A DNA stretch of 64,000 nt from Sparassis latifolia (GCA_018466975.1 CM031562.1:496001-560000); one strand, 5' to 3'. Shown: positions 11,491-24,175, counted from the stretch's first letter. The notes: a model not told the origin generated them from the letters alone. Translations and numbers: made by a program.

Positions 11491-13025
11491 ACAGTCACCC
11501 GACGCCGGAATACAAATCTTGACTTTGAACCTGCGATGGCGCTGAACACGCACAAGGACGACGTCGACGAACGCGCCGCAACGACAGCCTTCATAATAAC
11601 AGGTGCGAAGGCCGTCCCGCTCGCCAGACGTGCAAAAAAAATCGAATGTTGAAGGCAGGGAGTTGATGACGGGCGAAAAAAAGCCTGGGCAGAGGTCTCC
11701 AGCCCAATGGATACCAAAGCGCGCACGCGAGGATGGAGAACAGAAGGGGTTGAATGAGAATATCAAGCGGGAGAGGAACGACTCCGTCACGAGCACCCCC
11801 TCGCCGGACATCCAAATCTTGAACCTGAAACAGGGAGCCTCAGCGCGGGACATGCGAGGGCGCGCCGCGAACGAGTCGTTCGCCGGACACCTAAAAGTCC
11901 AATGACGCACCTGACGCAGACCACCGCTGCGAGCCTTCTCCTCCGACCTCTGACGTCAGAATCTTGAGTTCCGAAGGGCCAGCCTCAGCGCGCTAACTCC
12001 CAGCTCGCCACGGCGAAAAATAGAGTCCAATGTCGGAGAGGCCTGACGTTGCAAGCCTCCGCTCGCCGGACGTCGGAAGGCGGCACCAATGGGGCTGCTC
12101 GCCAGACCTCGAAAAATGGCGCTCAACATGAGAGGAGCTTAGACGGCCCAGACTCACATGTCCTGCTCGCCCGACGTCTGAATGTCTGGTTTCGAAGGGC
12201 GGCGGTCAGCGGGAAGATAAATACGACGAGAGGTGCGAATCTGCTGCTCACCGGAGGTCAAAAAATCGTATCGAGCACGGGGAGCATTCCTGCATTGCGA
12301 AACCCGCCCGCCAGACCTAAAGAGCTTCAATCTTGCAAGAGTAGTCGTTCATTCGACCAGGGCGAAGGTGACGCATGGGCCTCCAGCTCGCGGGACATCG
12401 AAATATGGGATCAGGGCTGGAGACTGTCCATATCCATAAGGCTCGCTCGCTCGGCCAGCATCTTAATTTTGGAACGCCGGACCTGCTCGCGAGGAGAGGA
12501 TGTTCGAGCCACGGACATGGACATTGCTGGTCGTCCACAAGTTGAGGGTGAAGAGGACACAGGTGAGGAGGCAGCTCTACGTGAGTGAGACAAGTACGCC
12601 AGGGGACGAACAACACCAGTGCCACAGGCCGTACTCGCCGGACGTCGAAATCTGCAGTTTACAAGTACCGCCCGAGGTGCATGGAGAACACAAGCCAGGC
12701 GCGAATGCGCTGCTCCTGGGACGTCGAAAAATGTTGTCAATGCGTGAAGAGGCCCAGCGTTGCGAGTCCCCCGCCCACTGTCCATGGTCTTGCCTTCAAT
12801 TTGATGTGCAGGGAGGGAAGCCCCGGGCGTCCAGCTCGCCGGACGTCCAAATATCACGGCAGGTGCTAGAGGCAGTCCATCACCACAAGGCTCGCTCACA
12901 GGACGCAAGAATCCTGATTTTGGAAGGCCGGCCTTCCTCGCGAGTAAGAGATGTCGGAGCCATGGTCATCTACACTGCTGCAGGACTCAGGTTGCAGCTA
13001 GGAGAACTGGATGTCACACGTGACT
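11491..13025. repeat. Degenerate GC-rich repeat array with CTCGCCGGACGTC core
   Basis: About seventeen imperfect copies of a core close to CTCGCCGGACGTCnnAAA recur, often 60-75 bases apart. Examples are near 11618, 11809, 11880, 12003, 12062, 12098, 12167, 12245, 12305, 12388, 12632, 12712 and 12835. Copies often continue with AATCTTGA or AAAAATnG, then a GGCC/CAGCGCG-type stretch. A higher-order unit of about 450 bases is also visible: 12233-12590 resembles 12690-13025, including the pair 12441-12506 and 12889-12960. The spacing is not a multiple of three and the core falls in different frames, so the open frames across it (12049-12588, 12500-13027) are probably by-products. It could be an old minisatellite or a decayed mobile element. 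Confidence 0.6.
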
Positions 13026-13305
13026 GACGCCAGGTGTGAGGACTGGAACTGAACACCAATACTAGCGATATTTTGGTGCACCGCAGACACTCTTCATTAG
13101 TTGTCAGCACATTGTTAGCATCTGTCCTCTCCTATAAAATCATCCTCAAGCATCTCCTAGCGCTGTGCATTGCGCCCGCAGTGCCTTCTGCATGTGTGAC
13201 AGCCTTGGTGTCACACGTGACTTGCACCCGCCTAGGCTGCATCCCGGTGAACAGGGAAGTATGACATTGAACATTGTAAATAATATACCAGAGTCTCTAC
13301 ATATA
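13026..13305. other. Short intergenic gap
   Basis: This lies between the repeat array and the 3' end of the minus-strand HECT gene. I see only probable 3' flanking sequence. Confidence 0.4.
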
Positions 13306-16300
13306 TTATGCTCTGTTAAAAAAGCCAGATAATGTCAAAAACTGTGAATGCAGCCATGCATCAAAGGCCGTGGACTCGTTCTCTGAGCTAGGCTGGATAA
13401 ACAATAGCCTCTCCAGCGATGGCTGTAGCATGACATCGACAGTTGACGAGCAAGAATGTACAAAGAGAGGAGGGAGATCCTGTGTTGCATATGCACCTGT
13501 GGCATTGCGTACAGTGATCTGTAAAAAAGGACGTTAGCAGAGAGAAGGAGAGTAAATCTGATCACACGTGCATCAATGCTCCACAGATTGTCCACAGGAA
13601 CCATATCAGAGTCAATAACCGCACGAAGGAATATCTTTGATCTAAGGAGCCTGTTCTCTCTATCGGCCTGAAATTGGTTCTGTGTTACAAGACCCGACTG
13701 AAGGAAGTCCACATAATCAGGATGTCCGACTCCTCGCAGATATCTGACCAAACGGAGATAAAACAACCTCGCGAAGCACTGTAGAAGTCTAGTAGCATCA
13801 TCGCTGGCCTTGTAGCTGATTTTGTGCAGTATTTCCTCCACATTCTTCACGGAGCGGTCGTACATTGCTGCAATAGCCGATGTGACATTCTGTGCCTCGA
13901 AATGACTGTACAGCGACTATAGAACATAGTGAGTGCATGTTGAAAGAAGATATCGCTTGGGGACTCACCTCTTGCAGTGTAACACGAGCGTTCAAATGCA
14001 AGTTAAATCCCTCTTTCAAGGCTATGAACTCCGCATTCTGCCATACAGTGCCAGACTTCAGCAGGACTCTCGTGGTAAATGCTGACGTCCAGTTTCTGTG
14101 CTTGACTATATCACCTCGATTGTTCTGGACAATGTGCGGCTGTAGCATGCAATATTAACTTCAAATATGTAGTCTTCATTTACTGCGCACTAACCTGTAA
14201 CTCCATCTCCTCAATGAGAAAGAGACGAACAGGATCATCCAGCGTCTCTGAGATCTCCTCACTAGCGCTTAATTGCAGCCATGGATGCAGCCGCATGCGA
14301 CTCTCTGGATCAAGACATGCCAGGATGGCCTCGTCAACGATCAGGGTGTCGTCGATACTAAGCAAAGCCATGATTAAGAATGGTGAGATGGGGGCTGGAC
14401 CAAGGGCCTGGTGAATGAAATTCAGTGCAAGAACGTGACCAAAAGCTTTCCAATAAGCTATTCTCTCGGGAAATCCAACATCGACAAATAAGGGGACACG
14501 GTATGGGCCACAGTCCTGGAAGAAATCAGACTTGGAGGCGATGAAAGCACAAGCTTGGTGGAACACGGCACGCTCAACGCCAATGCCAATGCCAGCATTT
14601 CTGTAGTGCGCATCAGTGATGCATGTAAGCTTCAAGAGTGTCACGACTTACACTTTATAGTGCCGGAATCTGGCTAAGAAAGAGGAAACACTGTTAATGA
14701 CACAGCGCTGAATGTTCTCCGGTGAGTTGAAGGGGATTTGCTGCTCCACCGACAAGTGGTCATAGCGATAATGATGATACAACCATTCCACCATACAGCA
14801 TGCTACGGAGATGGCACTGTCACCAGCAATGCGAAGTGTGCTGTTGTTTGCAGCATCTGCTGCCATATCCTCTGCATCCTCCTGCCAGCGAATGAGATCA
14901 TAGCTGTCAGGAAGTTCAGGAATCAGCACCGGAAGTGCTGGTGGAGATTGAATAAACTCCAAACTAGAAGATGCCATGGCAGGAGTAAGAGAATGTGTGC
15001 TCCGAGCATCAGTGGAGTTGAGAGAGGTTTCACCAGTAGTAATAGAACATGATAGCATGGGAGATGAAGACTGCAGAGCGCCTGGAAAAGAAGTGGAGGA
15101 TGGTGTTGCTGGCAATGCGATGAACTATGAAATAATCGTCAGTAGTTGCCAAACACTATGCATGAACATCACACACAGAGGTAAACGTTCTCTGCCTGCT
15201 TCGTGGCTGTGGGTTAACATCGTCCTGAAATATAATTAGAAAATAATCTTGTAAAACATGTCCGCAAAGCTTACCGCACTGGAAGGAGATCGTGCTCGAG
15301 TTAAGCTTGATAGAACTGCAGAGTCACCTCCTCTAGTTGCTGAAGTGGTCTCAATGCGCCCACAGACAATGCAAGGACCGCAGAGACGACTTGTACACTC
15401 CACAAGATCCATTTCAGCAAAAGAGCCCACTCCTAGTTCACGAAGGATATGGAAAGGAACACAGCCATGTGCCGGTGAACAGCGTCCACAGTTAGTAGGA
15501 AAAAACCTTGCATAGGGTCCCCTTAAGTTTCCAAATCGCATGGCTTATGACCATCAAACATGAGTATGCGAGCGCACTGCCATGTGTTCGACAAGCTCAC
15601 CTATCCACAAAAGCGGTTTACCTTCCTCTCTAGGATGAGGAAGAAGCTTGCCGCCTTGTGATCCTCGCAACCAGCGTTCCGTTATGTGAAAACCCGTGAG
15701 CAAACGATGTGGTCGGAGCTCGCAATATGGGGTCATGCCGGGTGTAAAGCGAGTGCGATTAAGGAAAACAAAGGGAGAAGTATGAAAATGATCGAGAGAA
15801 TGGCCAGATGGAAGTGTGAAGCCTTTCGTGACAAGATGATCTAGTGCACGTTCGTTTATCTCTCTCCAGTATGTAGTTGTATTGTCAGCACTGCCACGGC
15901 GTAGAGAAAGGTCAAAGAACAATTGATGACGTTCAAGACCAGACAGTATGTCAGGGACCCAATCATTCAAGATTTTGAAGGCTGGAGTGACATGTTCAAC
16001 GTCCTGGAAACGATCCTCAAACTGATTCATGGTCAGAAACAATAGAGACTTCGTAACAAAAATGTACGCACTGCAAATGGATATATGGCAACAGAAATCG
16101 ATATTATGCCTGGCTCCATATTAGTGGCATTACCAAAATTCAGCGAGGAAGAAGACGAGGCTGGATAAGCATGCCGAGCACTGGAAGCATTAGCACCAAA
16201 AAGGGTTCGGCCTGTGGACGAGAAAGTTGCACCACGGTTGCCTCTATGACGTGCAGCACTCTCTCGGCGTTGTGACGCAACATTGCCAAGTGAAGGTGGT

Positions 16301-17052
16301 GGAAGACCTGTGAATGCATGGATCGGTGGAGCAGTCACAATAGACATGGTTGAGTTGCCAGGCTGGTTAAGCGCTGCAGTATAAGAAGGGTGAAAGATAG
16401 AAGCACCGGGCTGAAAGGATGAAGGAAGAGATGGAAATGCAAGAGGAGTGGTGCTTGTCACTGTCGGCATAGTACTACTACTGACATTCAGTTGGTCAGC
16501 ATGAGTGGAAGAAGTGACAGTTGGAGTCAAAGATGCTGGACCGGAAGCAGAAATTCTAGACTTGCATCAGAGTTATGTAGTTGTGAGTAACGAACCGACT
16601 GAAAAACGCACAGAAGCCTAACATGACTACCCCATGGTGCACCACATATGCACAAGGAGGTCATAGAATGGGGGTCCATTGGACGTACCTGATGGCAGGA
16701 GTAAGGAAGACCAAACGTCACATAAAACAGATAAGAAGACGCACGGGGTGATAACCACCACAGGCAGTGGCCTTATTTCCTCCCTTCTCCATACAGAAAG
16801 CCAAGGCAGTAGGATTCTGAGTAACAATGGACATTACACAGTGAGAGAACCAGGGATGATTGCAGAAACTGCATAATGCATCGGGGGACAGTGGTATCTG
16901 GTGTGAGGCCAACGATAGTAATGATTGGAAACAATATAAAGCATCAGCTTGAAGATACTCACATAAATAGCTGTCCCATTGTGCTCATAACAGAACTGTG
17001 CACACTGGCAGTCCACGCAAACACATTGGTCTCGAATATAAAGGGTAGTCAT
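13306..17052 (-). CDS. HECT-type E3 ubiquitin ligase with Cys/His-rich N-terminal region
   Basis: The C-terminal third matches a HECT domain, which accepts ubiquitin on a cysteine and passes it to a substrate. Exon 14644-14180 holds the N-lobe: GVERAVFHQACAFIASKSDF, then FGHVLALNFIHQ with PISPFLIMALLS, then LACLDPESRMRLHPWLQL. An exon near 14130-13975 gives FIALKEGFNLHL. The final exon, after ACAG at about 13520, gives LPPLFVHSCSSTVDVML, where HSC fits the catalytic cysteine position of the C-lobe, and it ends at TAA 13308-13306. The proposed start at 17052 opens MTTLYIRDQCVCVDCQC. Further exons carry CSFCNHPWFSHC, CICGAPWGSH and, near 15500-15360, NCGRCSPAHGC and CGPCIVCGRIE. These are likely zinc sites, perhaps for substrate binding. 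A Ser/Thr-rich linker lies at 16530-16090. Exon joins in the N-terminal half are approximate. Confidence 0.65.
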
Positions 17053-19087
17053 ATTTTCCAGGAATGAAGAGGATGAACGAGTGATCGTAAGCAGAGACAG
17101 CTGGAGGATGGTCGCCTTATCGTGGTGATGTTTGCCTGTGCTCGATTTCAGGTACCCGGGCAAGTGGCTTATCAGGATAGTGATCGGTAGCTGTGTTGCA
17201 CTGAGTGAATCTGAAAGAAGAGATATATTTCTGAATCGTAGTTTCATACAGTATCACAGAGATATAGTGTGTAAGATCCCTGTGAGGTACAATAAATGCA
17301 TTAACAATCATGAATGGTCATGCATGAGTATCTCACATGCATGATATTGTGCTTTCCTACAGAGTATTTTCATCGCATTGCTCGTAAAGTGTGAAGGCTG
17401 TAGATTGTGCAAGATTGTGGCTGAGAACAACCGCACGGGCACGTGCTAAGGGCAGGATCATGTGATATCATGCATTCTCATCGCACGCGGTACCGGAATA
17501 TGCATGATATTCCATGTTTTTTCATTCTGATCTGTCCATCATCCGAGCAATTGATTTTTGTCCAATAGTGCCCTTCATAAAAGACGCATAAGGCGGGACC
17601 GAACACTTTGCAGAATCACCCGATTTTCCCGTCGCAACTTCCTGCCAGTAAGTAGTACTGATATACATGGCAAATCTGAGTCATGACAGATACAGTAATG
17701 GTGCTCAGCTTGAGCTTCAGGTGGGTATATGTCGGTGAGTTCTGCAAGCCGATTCACCACGTGTGTTATCTTTGCGCACGCGAGTGAAGCTTCAAATTAT
17801 GGCTGAACATCAAAGCTGCGGTGGCGGAAGATATTGCGCATTGTCTGTGCCAGTGATTTCTGCACGACGAGCCACCGTATATGCTTCATGCCCGATTCTT
17901 GCATAGATATCACTAACGGCTCGTGTAAACGTTGCTCGGCTACGTTATTCGTGCACCCATTTCTGTCACCCAAGCTTCAAGTATTCCTTGTATTGGGATA
18001 ATTCTACCAGGCTCACTGCCCTCGTAGAAAATCAAGGGAAGACAGAATAATCCATTGATTGCGTTGATTGGCTCCATTGGACTCATGTTACATTGGGTAT
18101 GATCAATGTTCATGTCTTCATTAGTGGTCTTACCCGAGACCCAACCATTGAACACAGTCATTGAGAATGATGCACCAAGGAACGACCAGGTGCCATTTAC
18201 GAGACAAGTCTACTGAGCCTAGCAGGTGAATAATACGGTGATGTGCGGAACAAAATGCACCTTGCGGTCTCCTGGAGCACACTACACGCTTTGCATTCAT
18301 GTCTCAGACACACAGAATTCAGTTTTTCGGACCTAGCATTTTAGGGGCACTTTGAAACCAAGTTGAATGCCCGCACTACGTGGTTACCTGACTTGATGTT
18401 GGAGGCCGGGCAGCGACACGATTAGGCTATCCTGAGCCTGTTTTTCGATATCGGTAATTTCCTTCCGATCCACCGTTTGGCCTACATTATCCTGATTCCC
18501 GTATAGAAATAGCTGCCAACTCTCAAGAGATATCCTGGTATGAGAGTTTTCCTATAGTAGTGAATGAGAGAATGAACGTGAGCCATCCGAATCATTATTT
18601 CAGACAGTATATTCACCGCTTGAGGATTGTTCCATTGCTCCCCTGGATCTGACGCCATGGTGGTGGAGCTCTCAAGCTGCATCATTTGTGTCGGGGTTTC
18701 ACAGCCGCAATCTTGGGGAAAGGACAGAAATCGAGTTCTTCCACGTGAACTGAAGCCTACAATTCTCATTCACTGGAGAAGTACTCGGAACTACCGGCTC
18801 CATCTGTATTTATAAGGCTTTTGCGACCTTTTGGTGGTCCTTAATTCGCGGGAAATGCACTGACCCGAGTGTATTCGGAAGGCAAGTTTTCGGCGAGTAA
18901 AGTAAAGATGAAAAACCCATCTACGCGGTTGAGCGCGTATTCAACGCCGCGGCTAAATCCGACACCTCGACTACTCATCTCTCTAATATCCTTACAAAAT
19001 CGACGTAAATAAAATAGGTGTCCAGCGAATGGTGAAGACCGGACAGCGACAGATTGCAGCTGTACTGTTAAAAATTCCAAATTACAA
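17053..19087. other. Intergenic region with one duplicated block
   Basis: No gene is firmly supported. A 96-codon minus frame (18769-18482) has no motif I know. The part 17579-17985 is a diverged duplicate of 55341-55784. The phrase GTGGTTACCTGACTTGATG near 18381 recurs in similar form near 24568 and 54836, so these flanks share ancestry. Confidence 0.45.
17579..17985 (+). repeat. Duplicated block i, copy 1
   Basis: It aligns by eye, with scattered substitutions and small gaps, to 55341-55784 on the same strand. Shared stretches include GAACACTTTGCA, GAGCTTCAGGTGGGT and CCCAAGCTTCAAGT. On the minus strand both copies read WVTxMGARIT, so the block may hold a piece of a former gene that I cannot name. 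Confidence 0.7.
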
Positions 19088-20798
19088 TCAGCCCCAAATA
19101 TGTGCGTTCGGGTCGCCAAAGTAGCGATCCCCTTTGACCTCGTGCCCCGCGATGACCGCGTCGATCGAGGCCTTTTCGTCTGTCGTGAGCCCGACGTCGC
19201 CCGCGGCAAGGTTCTCGAGCGTGCGCTTCTTGTTCCTGTACGTTCACGCGGGCATGGGGAATCAGCGGTAGCAAAGATCCACGGAGCAACGATAAGTCCA
19301 GCGTGCCAACACGCGGAAAGAGGCGGGACGCACGAGGAGCCAGGGATGGGCGCGATGTGCGGGCCGAGCGAGCATACCCACGCAATGCACAGCTGCGCAG
19401 GGGTCACGCCCTTCTTGTTGGCGATCACCTTGAGAGCGTCGACGAGCACGAAATTGTGCGCGAAATTCTGCATGTGGTGAGATATGTTTAACGTCGTGTA
19501 GACGGGCGATGGTGAGTATAAGGGATTCCAGATAATGACTGCAACAAGCATACCTCATCGTTGTAGCGCGTCATGCTTTGCCGCATGTCTCCGTCTGTGT
19601 AGCATCAGTGAATAACACGCAATCCGAACGAGTTACGACACAAACCTGCCAAGTCGCTCGGGCTCTTGATGATGCCAGTCAGGAAGCCCCGACCCAGCGG
19701 ACTTACGTAGCATTAGTATAGAGTGTTGACGAAGAGCGGAGAGCAGGGCGTACGAATACGCGGCGATGGTCACGCCGAGTTCCTGCGCCGTCGCGATAAC
19801 TGCAGTATGTTAAACAAGACGATACCACCGCGAGAACGCGAGAGGGACGTGCGCACCCTTCTTCGTCTCTTCCTCATACGTCCATGGGCTGATCTCGATC
19901 TCGACCACCGCGATGGGGTGCACCTGCGAACAGCACACGTTTAATAATTCCCCGGGGTATAAGGACATCAGGAGGGCGACCCACTGTGTGCGCTCGCCTC
20001 AGCGTCTCGGCGCTGCACTCGGACAAACCAATGTGGTCGAACAGGCCATCCTTGACGTACCCCGCGAGGGTGCGCACGACCTCCTCGATGGGGATGTTGG
20101 AGTCTACGCGCGCGGACTGAAACAGGTCCAGACGCTTGGTGCCGCGCAGGGCGGCGTTGATTGCGTCAATGCTGCGCTTGAGGTTGTCCGGCCTGAAGTG
20201 CACGCTGCGTGAGTGACACGATTGCCATTGGAGGCATGAGCACGTACGAGGAGTCCACCTCGAGGCTGCGGTATCTGAACCCACCCTAGAAATCATTTCA
20301 GTGGATTTAGTCTGAATTTAGTCTGAAGCACCATGGAATCAGGCAGCGACGCTGACCTTGACGGAGAGGAAGGTCCTGTCGGCATACTCCGGGTACTTCT
20401 CGAAGAAGCGAGCGAGGAGCTCGACGTTTGCAATGGACAGCTGGGGGCCATAGAACTCACCTGGAAGAAAGTTATCAGGGATGGGAAACAAGATGAAGGC
20501 TGCTGCCCACCGCTGTTGAGCATCATCTTCATGCCAGGAGGGAGTGCGTCGATACCGGATTTGATGGCATCGAAGGCGTCGTCGTCACAGACGATGTCCG
20601 GCCTTCCCCACCTACAAAGGAGTCATTGTCAGAAGATGCACGGACGACCATGCCAAGAGACGAACGTCATCATCATCAAGCCATGCTAGGGCAAAGAAGT
20701 GTACAGGTTAGTTTCCAGTGCGAATCTGTTGCGTCGCTGAGTATACGTACCCCGATCCTCCAGATGGTCACATCGGAAGCTGTCCCGCCAAGCGTCAT
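19088..20798 (-). CDS. Aldo/keto reductase, pyridoxal reductase-like (AKR8-type)
   Basis: NADPH-dependent reductase of aldehydes and ketones, probably cytosolic. From the start at 20798 ([16 protein letters not shown]), spliced exons give [34 protein letters not shown], then MLNSGEFYGP with the catalytic Tyr, then [20 protein letters not shown] with the Lys at its end. They continue with [55 protein letters not shown] and [12 protein letters not shown]. The last exon gives [20 protein letters not shown] and ends NAHIWG with TGA at 19090-19088. The LFQSARVD segment, where classical AKRs have an IHxxR histidine site, is typical of the fungal YakC/Plr1 branch. About ten short introns have acceptable splice ends and I saw no break. 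The natural substrate cannot be read from sequence. The neighbouring P450 copies suggest a shared oxidative pathway. Confidence 0.85.
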
Positions 20799-21630
20799 CG
20801 TGTTGTGAACCATCCTTGATTATACACAGTTGATAATTGCGTAGGCGTGAGTGGGTGTATGAACAACATTGCTGAGCTGCCTTTTATCTAGACCGCTATC
20901 AATCTCAGCATAGCAGCCGAGAGCACAAAGCATACGCGGGGCTCGGCGTGGAGACTCGCTGATGCAGACAACGCACTGGCATTGCCGACGCAGGTTCGTC
21001 AGGAACTCGAGATATCTCCATAGACTCCATAAGGCTTGGTTATCTCACATCCAGGCCTGATGCTTCGAAGGATCGTTAGCGTTCGGCCACACGAGGCGGT
21101 TCGGCTTCCGGAACGCGGTGACCAACGTAGAGCTCACCACCATTTGACACAATGGAGGTGTACTTTTACTGAAGGAGCGAAGAGCCAATAGCGACTAGGA
21201 GACATATTACATAGGCGCCCGGTGTGAGCGCCCTTCGGGCGTCTAATCATCCGAGAAGCCGGAGCTCCGACTTCGCTTCGACGTGTTATGGGGCAAACTT
21301 GCTGGTGTCTCGTTGCCGGAATGGCTCATGCAAGATCACACTCTCATATTTATATCTTCTTCGAGCTCAGAGATCACTTCAGCAAGGCGATTCTCGCGCT
21401 CGCTGGCAATTGCGAGCAAACATAACAATCAATTGTAACCGGATTCAGAATTATCTGCATGACTACAATGGCGTGGTGCCAGCGTCGTATCGTGGCAAGA
21501 GACGTAAGGCCCGGCAGCCAATGAGGCACACGTATTGCAAAAGGGACAAGCTATCCTGCTAGCACCGGGACATCAGATGGAGTAACGAATCGCCAGCACT
21601 GTTTTCCACACCATAGCATGCGCAAGCGTG
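20799..21630. other. Upstream region of the aldo/keto reductase gene
   Basis: This likely contains the promoter of the minus-strand reductase gene. No other gene is visible, and I recognise no regulatory motif. Confidence 0.4.
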
Positions 21631-21639
21631 GCGTAGACA

Positions 21640-22060
21640 TCACCATCCGATCCGACGTGACGTGAGTATATGAGCCTCACGACACTCGATAGTAAGAACC
21701 CGTGCCCATTCCGAGCCATTATTAGCAGCTGACGGGGTAGATGCGGCAGACTCCTTCAGAGATGTCAATAAATCCCTCAGAAGCTTCGCTTCCTCTTGCA
21801 TCTGACCCACATGGTACGCGAGGTATTCATCGAAGCTGAATGCTCTTGAAACATCTTCCGATGCTTGTGCCACTGGCCATTAGGATCACATTCGCGTCGC
21901 AGGCTATCCTGAATGCATCATCAGAACGCGGTCAAATACAAGAATGGCGCACTCGCAATTTCAGCGCTATTCAAGTCGGCCTATCACTGTAATTCGCGCT
22001 CCGCCTCTGCGAAAGGTCAATTCACATGGAATACATGACGACGAAGTTCTGTCTGTGGAT
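21640..22060 (-). pseudogene. Cytochrome P450 debris (exon 2 end to exon 3)
   Basis: Reading the minus strand from about 22020 gives RRSANYSDRPT then a stop. From about 21875 it gives WHKHRKMFQEHSASMNT and, one frame over, GQMQEEAKLLRDLLTSLKE. These match, in order, the segments KRSANYSDRPA, WRKHRKLFQEYF and ARMLLKDLLTSP of the intact P450 at 51.7-53.9 kb. The frames are broken, intervening pieces are lost and no other exon is present, so this is a relic of yet another copy. Confidence 0.7.
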
Positions 22061-22629
22061 ACTAAGGTGAAAAATTCAGGACTCTGGTTGTACGTGACCC
22101 AGGGCATGTGGACACACCTGAGAGCCTACCTATCATCTGAAGCGGTCAATAGATGGCGCACTTTGAGCCATGCACTGGGTCATATCCAGTGCTTTCACAT
22201 TCACGTTGCGTGGAAAGAAGTCCTGTATGACTCTCCAGTGTGGTGAAGAAAATATGTGGCCGTCCCGACAGACACGGAGTTCTCCACGTCCGGAAGCTTG
22301 GCGCAAACACTCGACACGATCATATGGAGGTCCTTACACGTTTCAAGCTACCGGCCACTTACAGCCATTTGCAAAACTATAGGCGCCTGATGAGAAATTG
22401 CGTTGGATCGGAAAAATAAAACACCAACGACTGTTTGGCGAGCTCTCACTCACAGTCGTTGGCGGCGAGGCCGGCATCACCTTTCGAAACCTGCTTGTTT
22501 GATGTCCGACTTATGGCCTGATTTTTGGCTGGCCTATACTGTAGTTTTGAAAATAGCCGTACAAGCCACCATGGCCATGATGTGTCCAGACCGGTACCGT
22601 GGATTTGCGCTTCCTTGATGGTAGCACTC

Positions 22630-24175
22630 ACATCACGTTAGGTATGATTACAGAGCCTTTCGGAATAAGCAGGTCGTCGTCGAGACTTCGGTGAGGAATA
22701 ACTAGAGGTCTAAGGTCAGCAACATCCGAGTGCCCATCGGGGATTCTCTCCCCAACGGAGCGATTGGGTACCATCTGAAGTCCATAACAAAGTTATCATA
22801 TAATTATAATAAGCTGAGAATTGCGTACCGTATGGTCTCCTGGAGCACGCATTCCACGAACGGCAGCTTACCGCGGTCCTCGAAGTCTGGGAGCCGCCCG
22901 GAGCCGACGACTTGGTCGAGCTCTTGCTGTGCCTTGCCTTGCACGTCGGGTAATAGCAGCATGGACAGGAGGGAACTCGGGATGAGCGAGGATGTATGTA
23001 ACGTGGTCAGTATGCATACGCAGAGACAAAACTTGCCCGAAATTAAAAATCCCTGCGTATCAGTACCTGCTAGGCCCCACGTCAGACAGAGGATGATAGG
23101 TGAAATGAATTGGACTTGCCTACAAGTATCGTCGCAGCCGCACCCTTGATGTCCTCGGGGTCTTCTTCGTCGGCGCCGTCCGTGTTGAGGCGCTCCAGGT
23201 GAGACGCAAGGAACGAATTCTGCGCGGTCCCTGCTTCCTGTTTGGCCAATTAGCACCTGACGTGTGAAAGGTGGGCACAAGGACAACCATCTTCTACCGC
23301 ACATCGTTGAGCTGATATTTGCATCAACTCTTGGTAGCAGGGCCCCACCGCCTCACCGCAGCGGTAAACGAAGCACATCCGGGCAGCCAGTAAGGGATAT
23401 ATTTCACTTGAATCACGGAGTGAATTGTGGGACGTGTGAACTAGCGGGAAATCACCGGACGCACGGAAGGGTATGAGGTCGAGCAACGTGGTTCCTGCAG
23501 TGGCTTCTTCGACTCCGTGGATTGCACCTTGTGCAAATTTGACATAGACATCATCATCCAACTTTACCTGGTGTCCGTATGCAATGCCTATGATGCTCAG
23601 AAGAGCATGCCTGAAACGGATGGTTCAGGATGGCATGTTGAACACAATGTAGTCAAAGAGAGCCGTACTTCTGCGTACATGCCTTGAACTCCGCCGGCGA
23701 AGTGAGCAAATCTTTCAGGAGCATACGCGCTTCCTCAGTCTGATGGGCGCGGTATGTCAGGCTTTGACTCTGGCCAAAGTACTCTTGGAAAAGTTTTCTG
23801 TGCTTCCTCCACCTCGCGCCATACCGCATAAAGGCAACGTTCGCCTTCCAGCCCATCCTGTGGAGTCAAGTACGGTATATGCTTCGCAATCAAATTAATG
23901 CAAGTACCTCCAGGGCAGTACAAGCAGGCCTGTCGCTGTAGTTCGTGCTCCGTTTCTCGAGGAGGTCAGTTGCGACTTGAAGGGAGTTCACAACTACGAT
24001 AATTTGCCCTATAATATTGAGATGGAAGACGTCGCATACGATGACAGCAACTAGTTCCAGCTACACCACAATTGCACTGGACTCTTAACGTAATCCGTAG
24101 CCCATTTCTGGAAGAGCTCGCATTGAGGAGTGAACGTAAATTGACGCAGATGGCCGATTAAGTACGCTCCGGCTT
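22630..24175 (-). pseudogene. Cytochrome P450 copy A, lacking both ends
   Basis: This is a close duplicate of the P450 at 51714-53919, aligned over about 52240-53812. Present are LIGHLRQFTFTPQ with ELFQKWATDY (24175-24110), WRKHRKLFQEYFGQSQSLTY (23856-23653), the I-helix AGTDT near 23067, FEDRGKLPFVECVLQETIR (ExxR motif intact) near 22840, and GSVIIPNV near 22650. Homology stops at about 22630, so the exons with PERF and the heme-cysteine signature are absent. At the other end the start codon, membrane anchor and proline hinge are missing. LIGHLRQ is joined in frame to ISLLGRTIVALNSVQAG, which belongs to exon 2 of a different P450 fragment. About 15 bases are also missing near 22678. It cannot encode a working P450. 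Confidence 0.85.

Noticed and set aside
10778..11910. Long minus-strand frames, up to 231 codons
   Set aside because: Frames are open on both strands in GC-rich DNA, with Ser/Arg-rich products and no motif or intron pattern.
11491..13025. CRISPR-like array of spaced repeats
   Set aside because: The repeats are degenerate, the spacing varies, there are no cas genes, and the window is eukaryotic.
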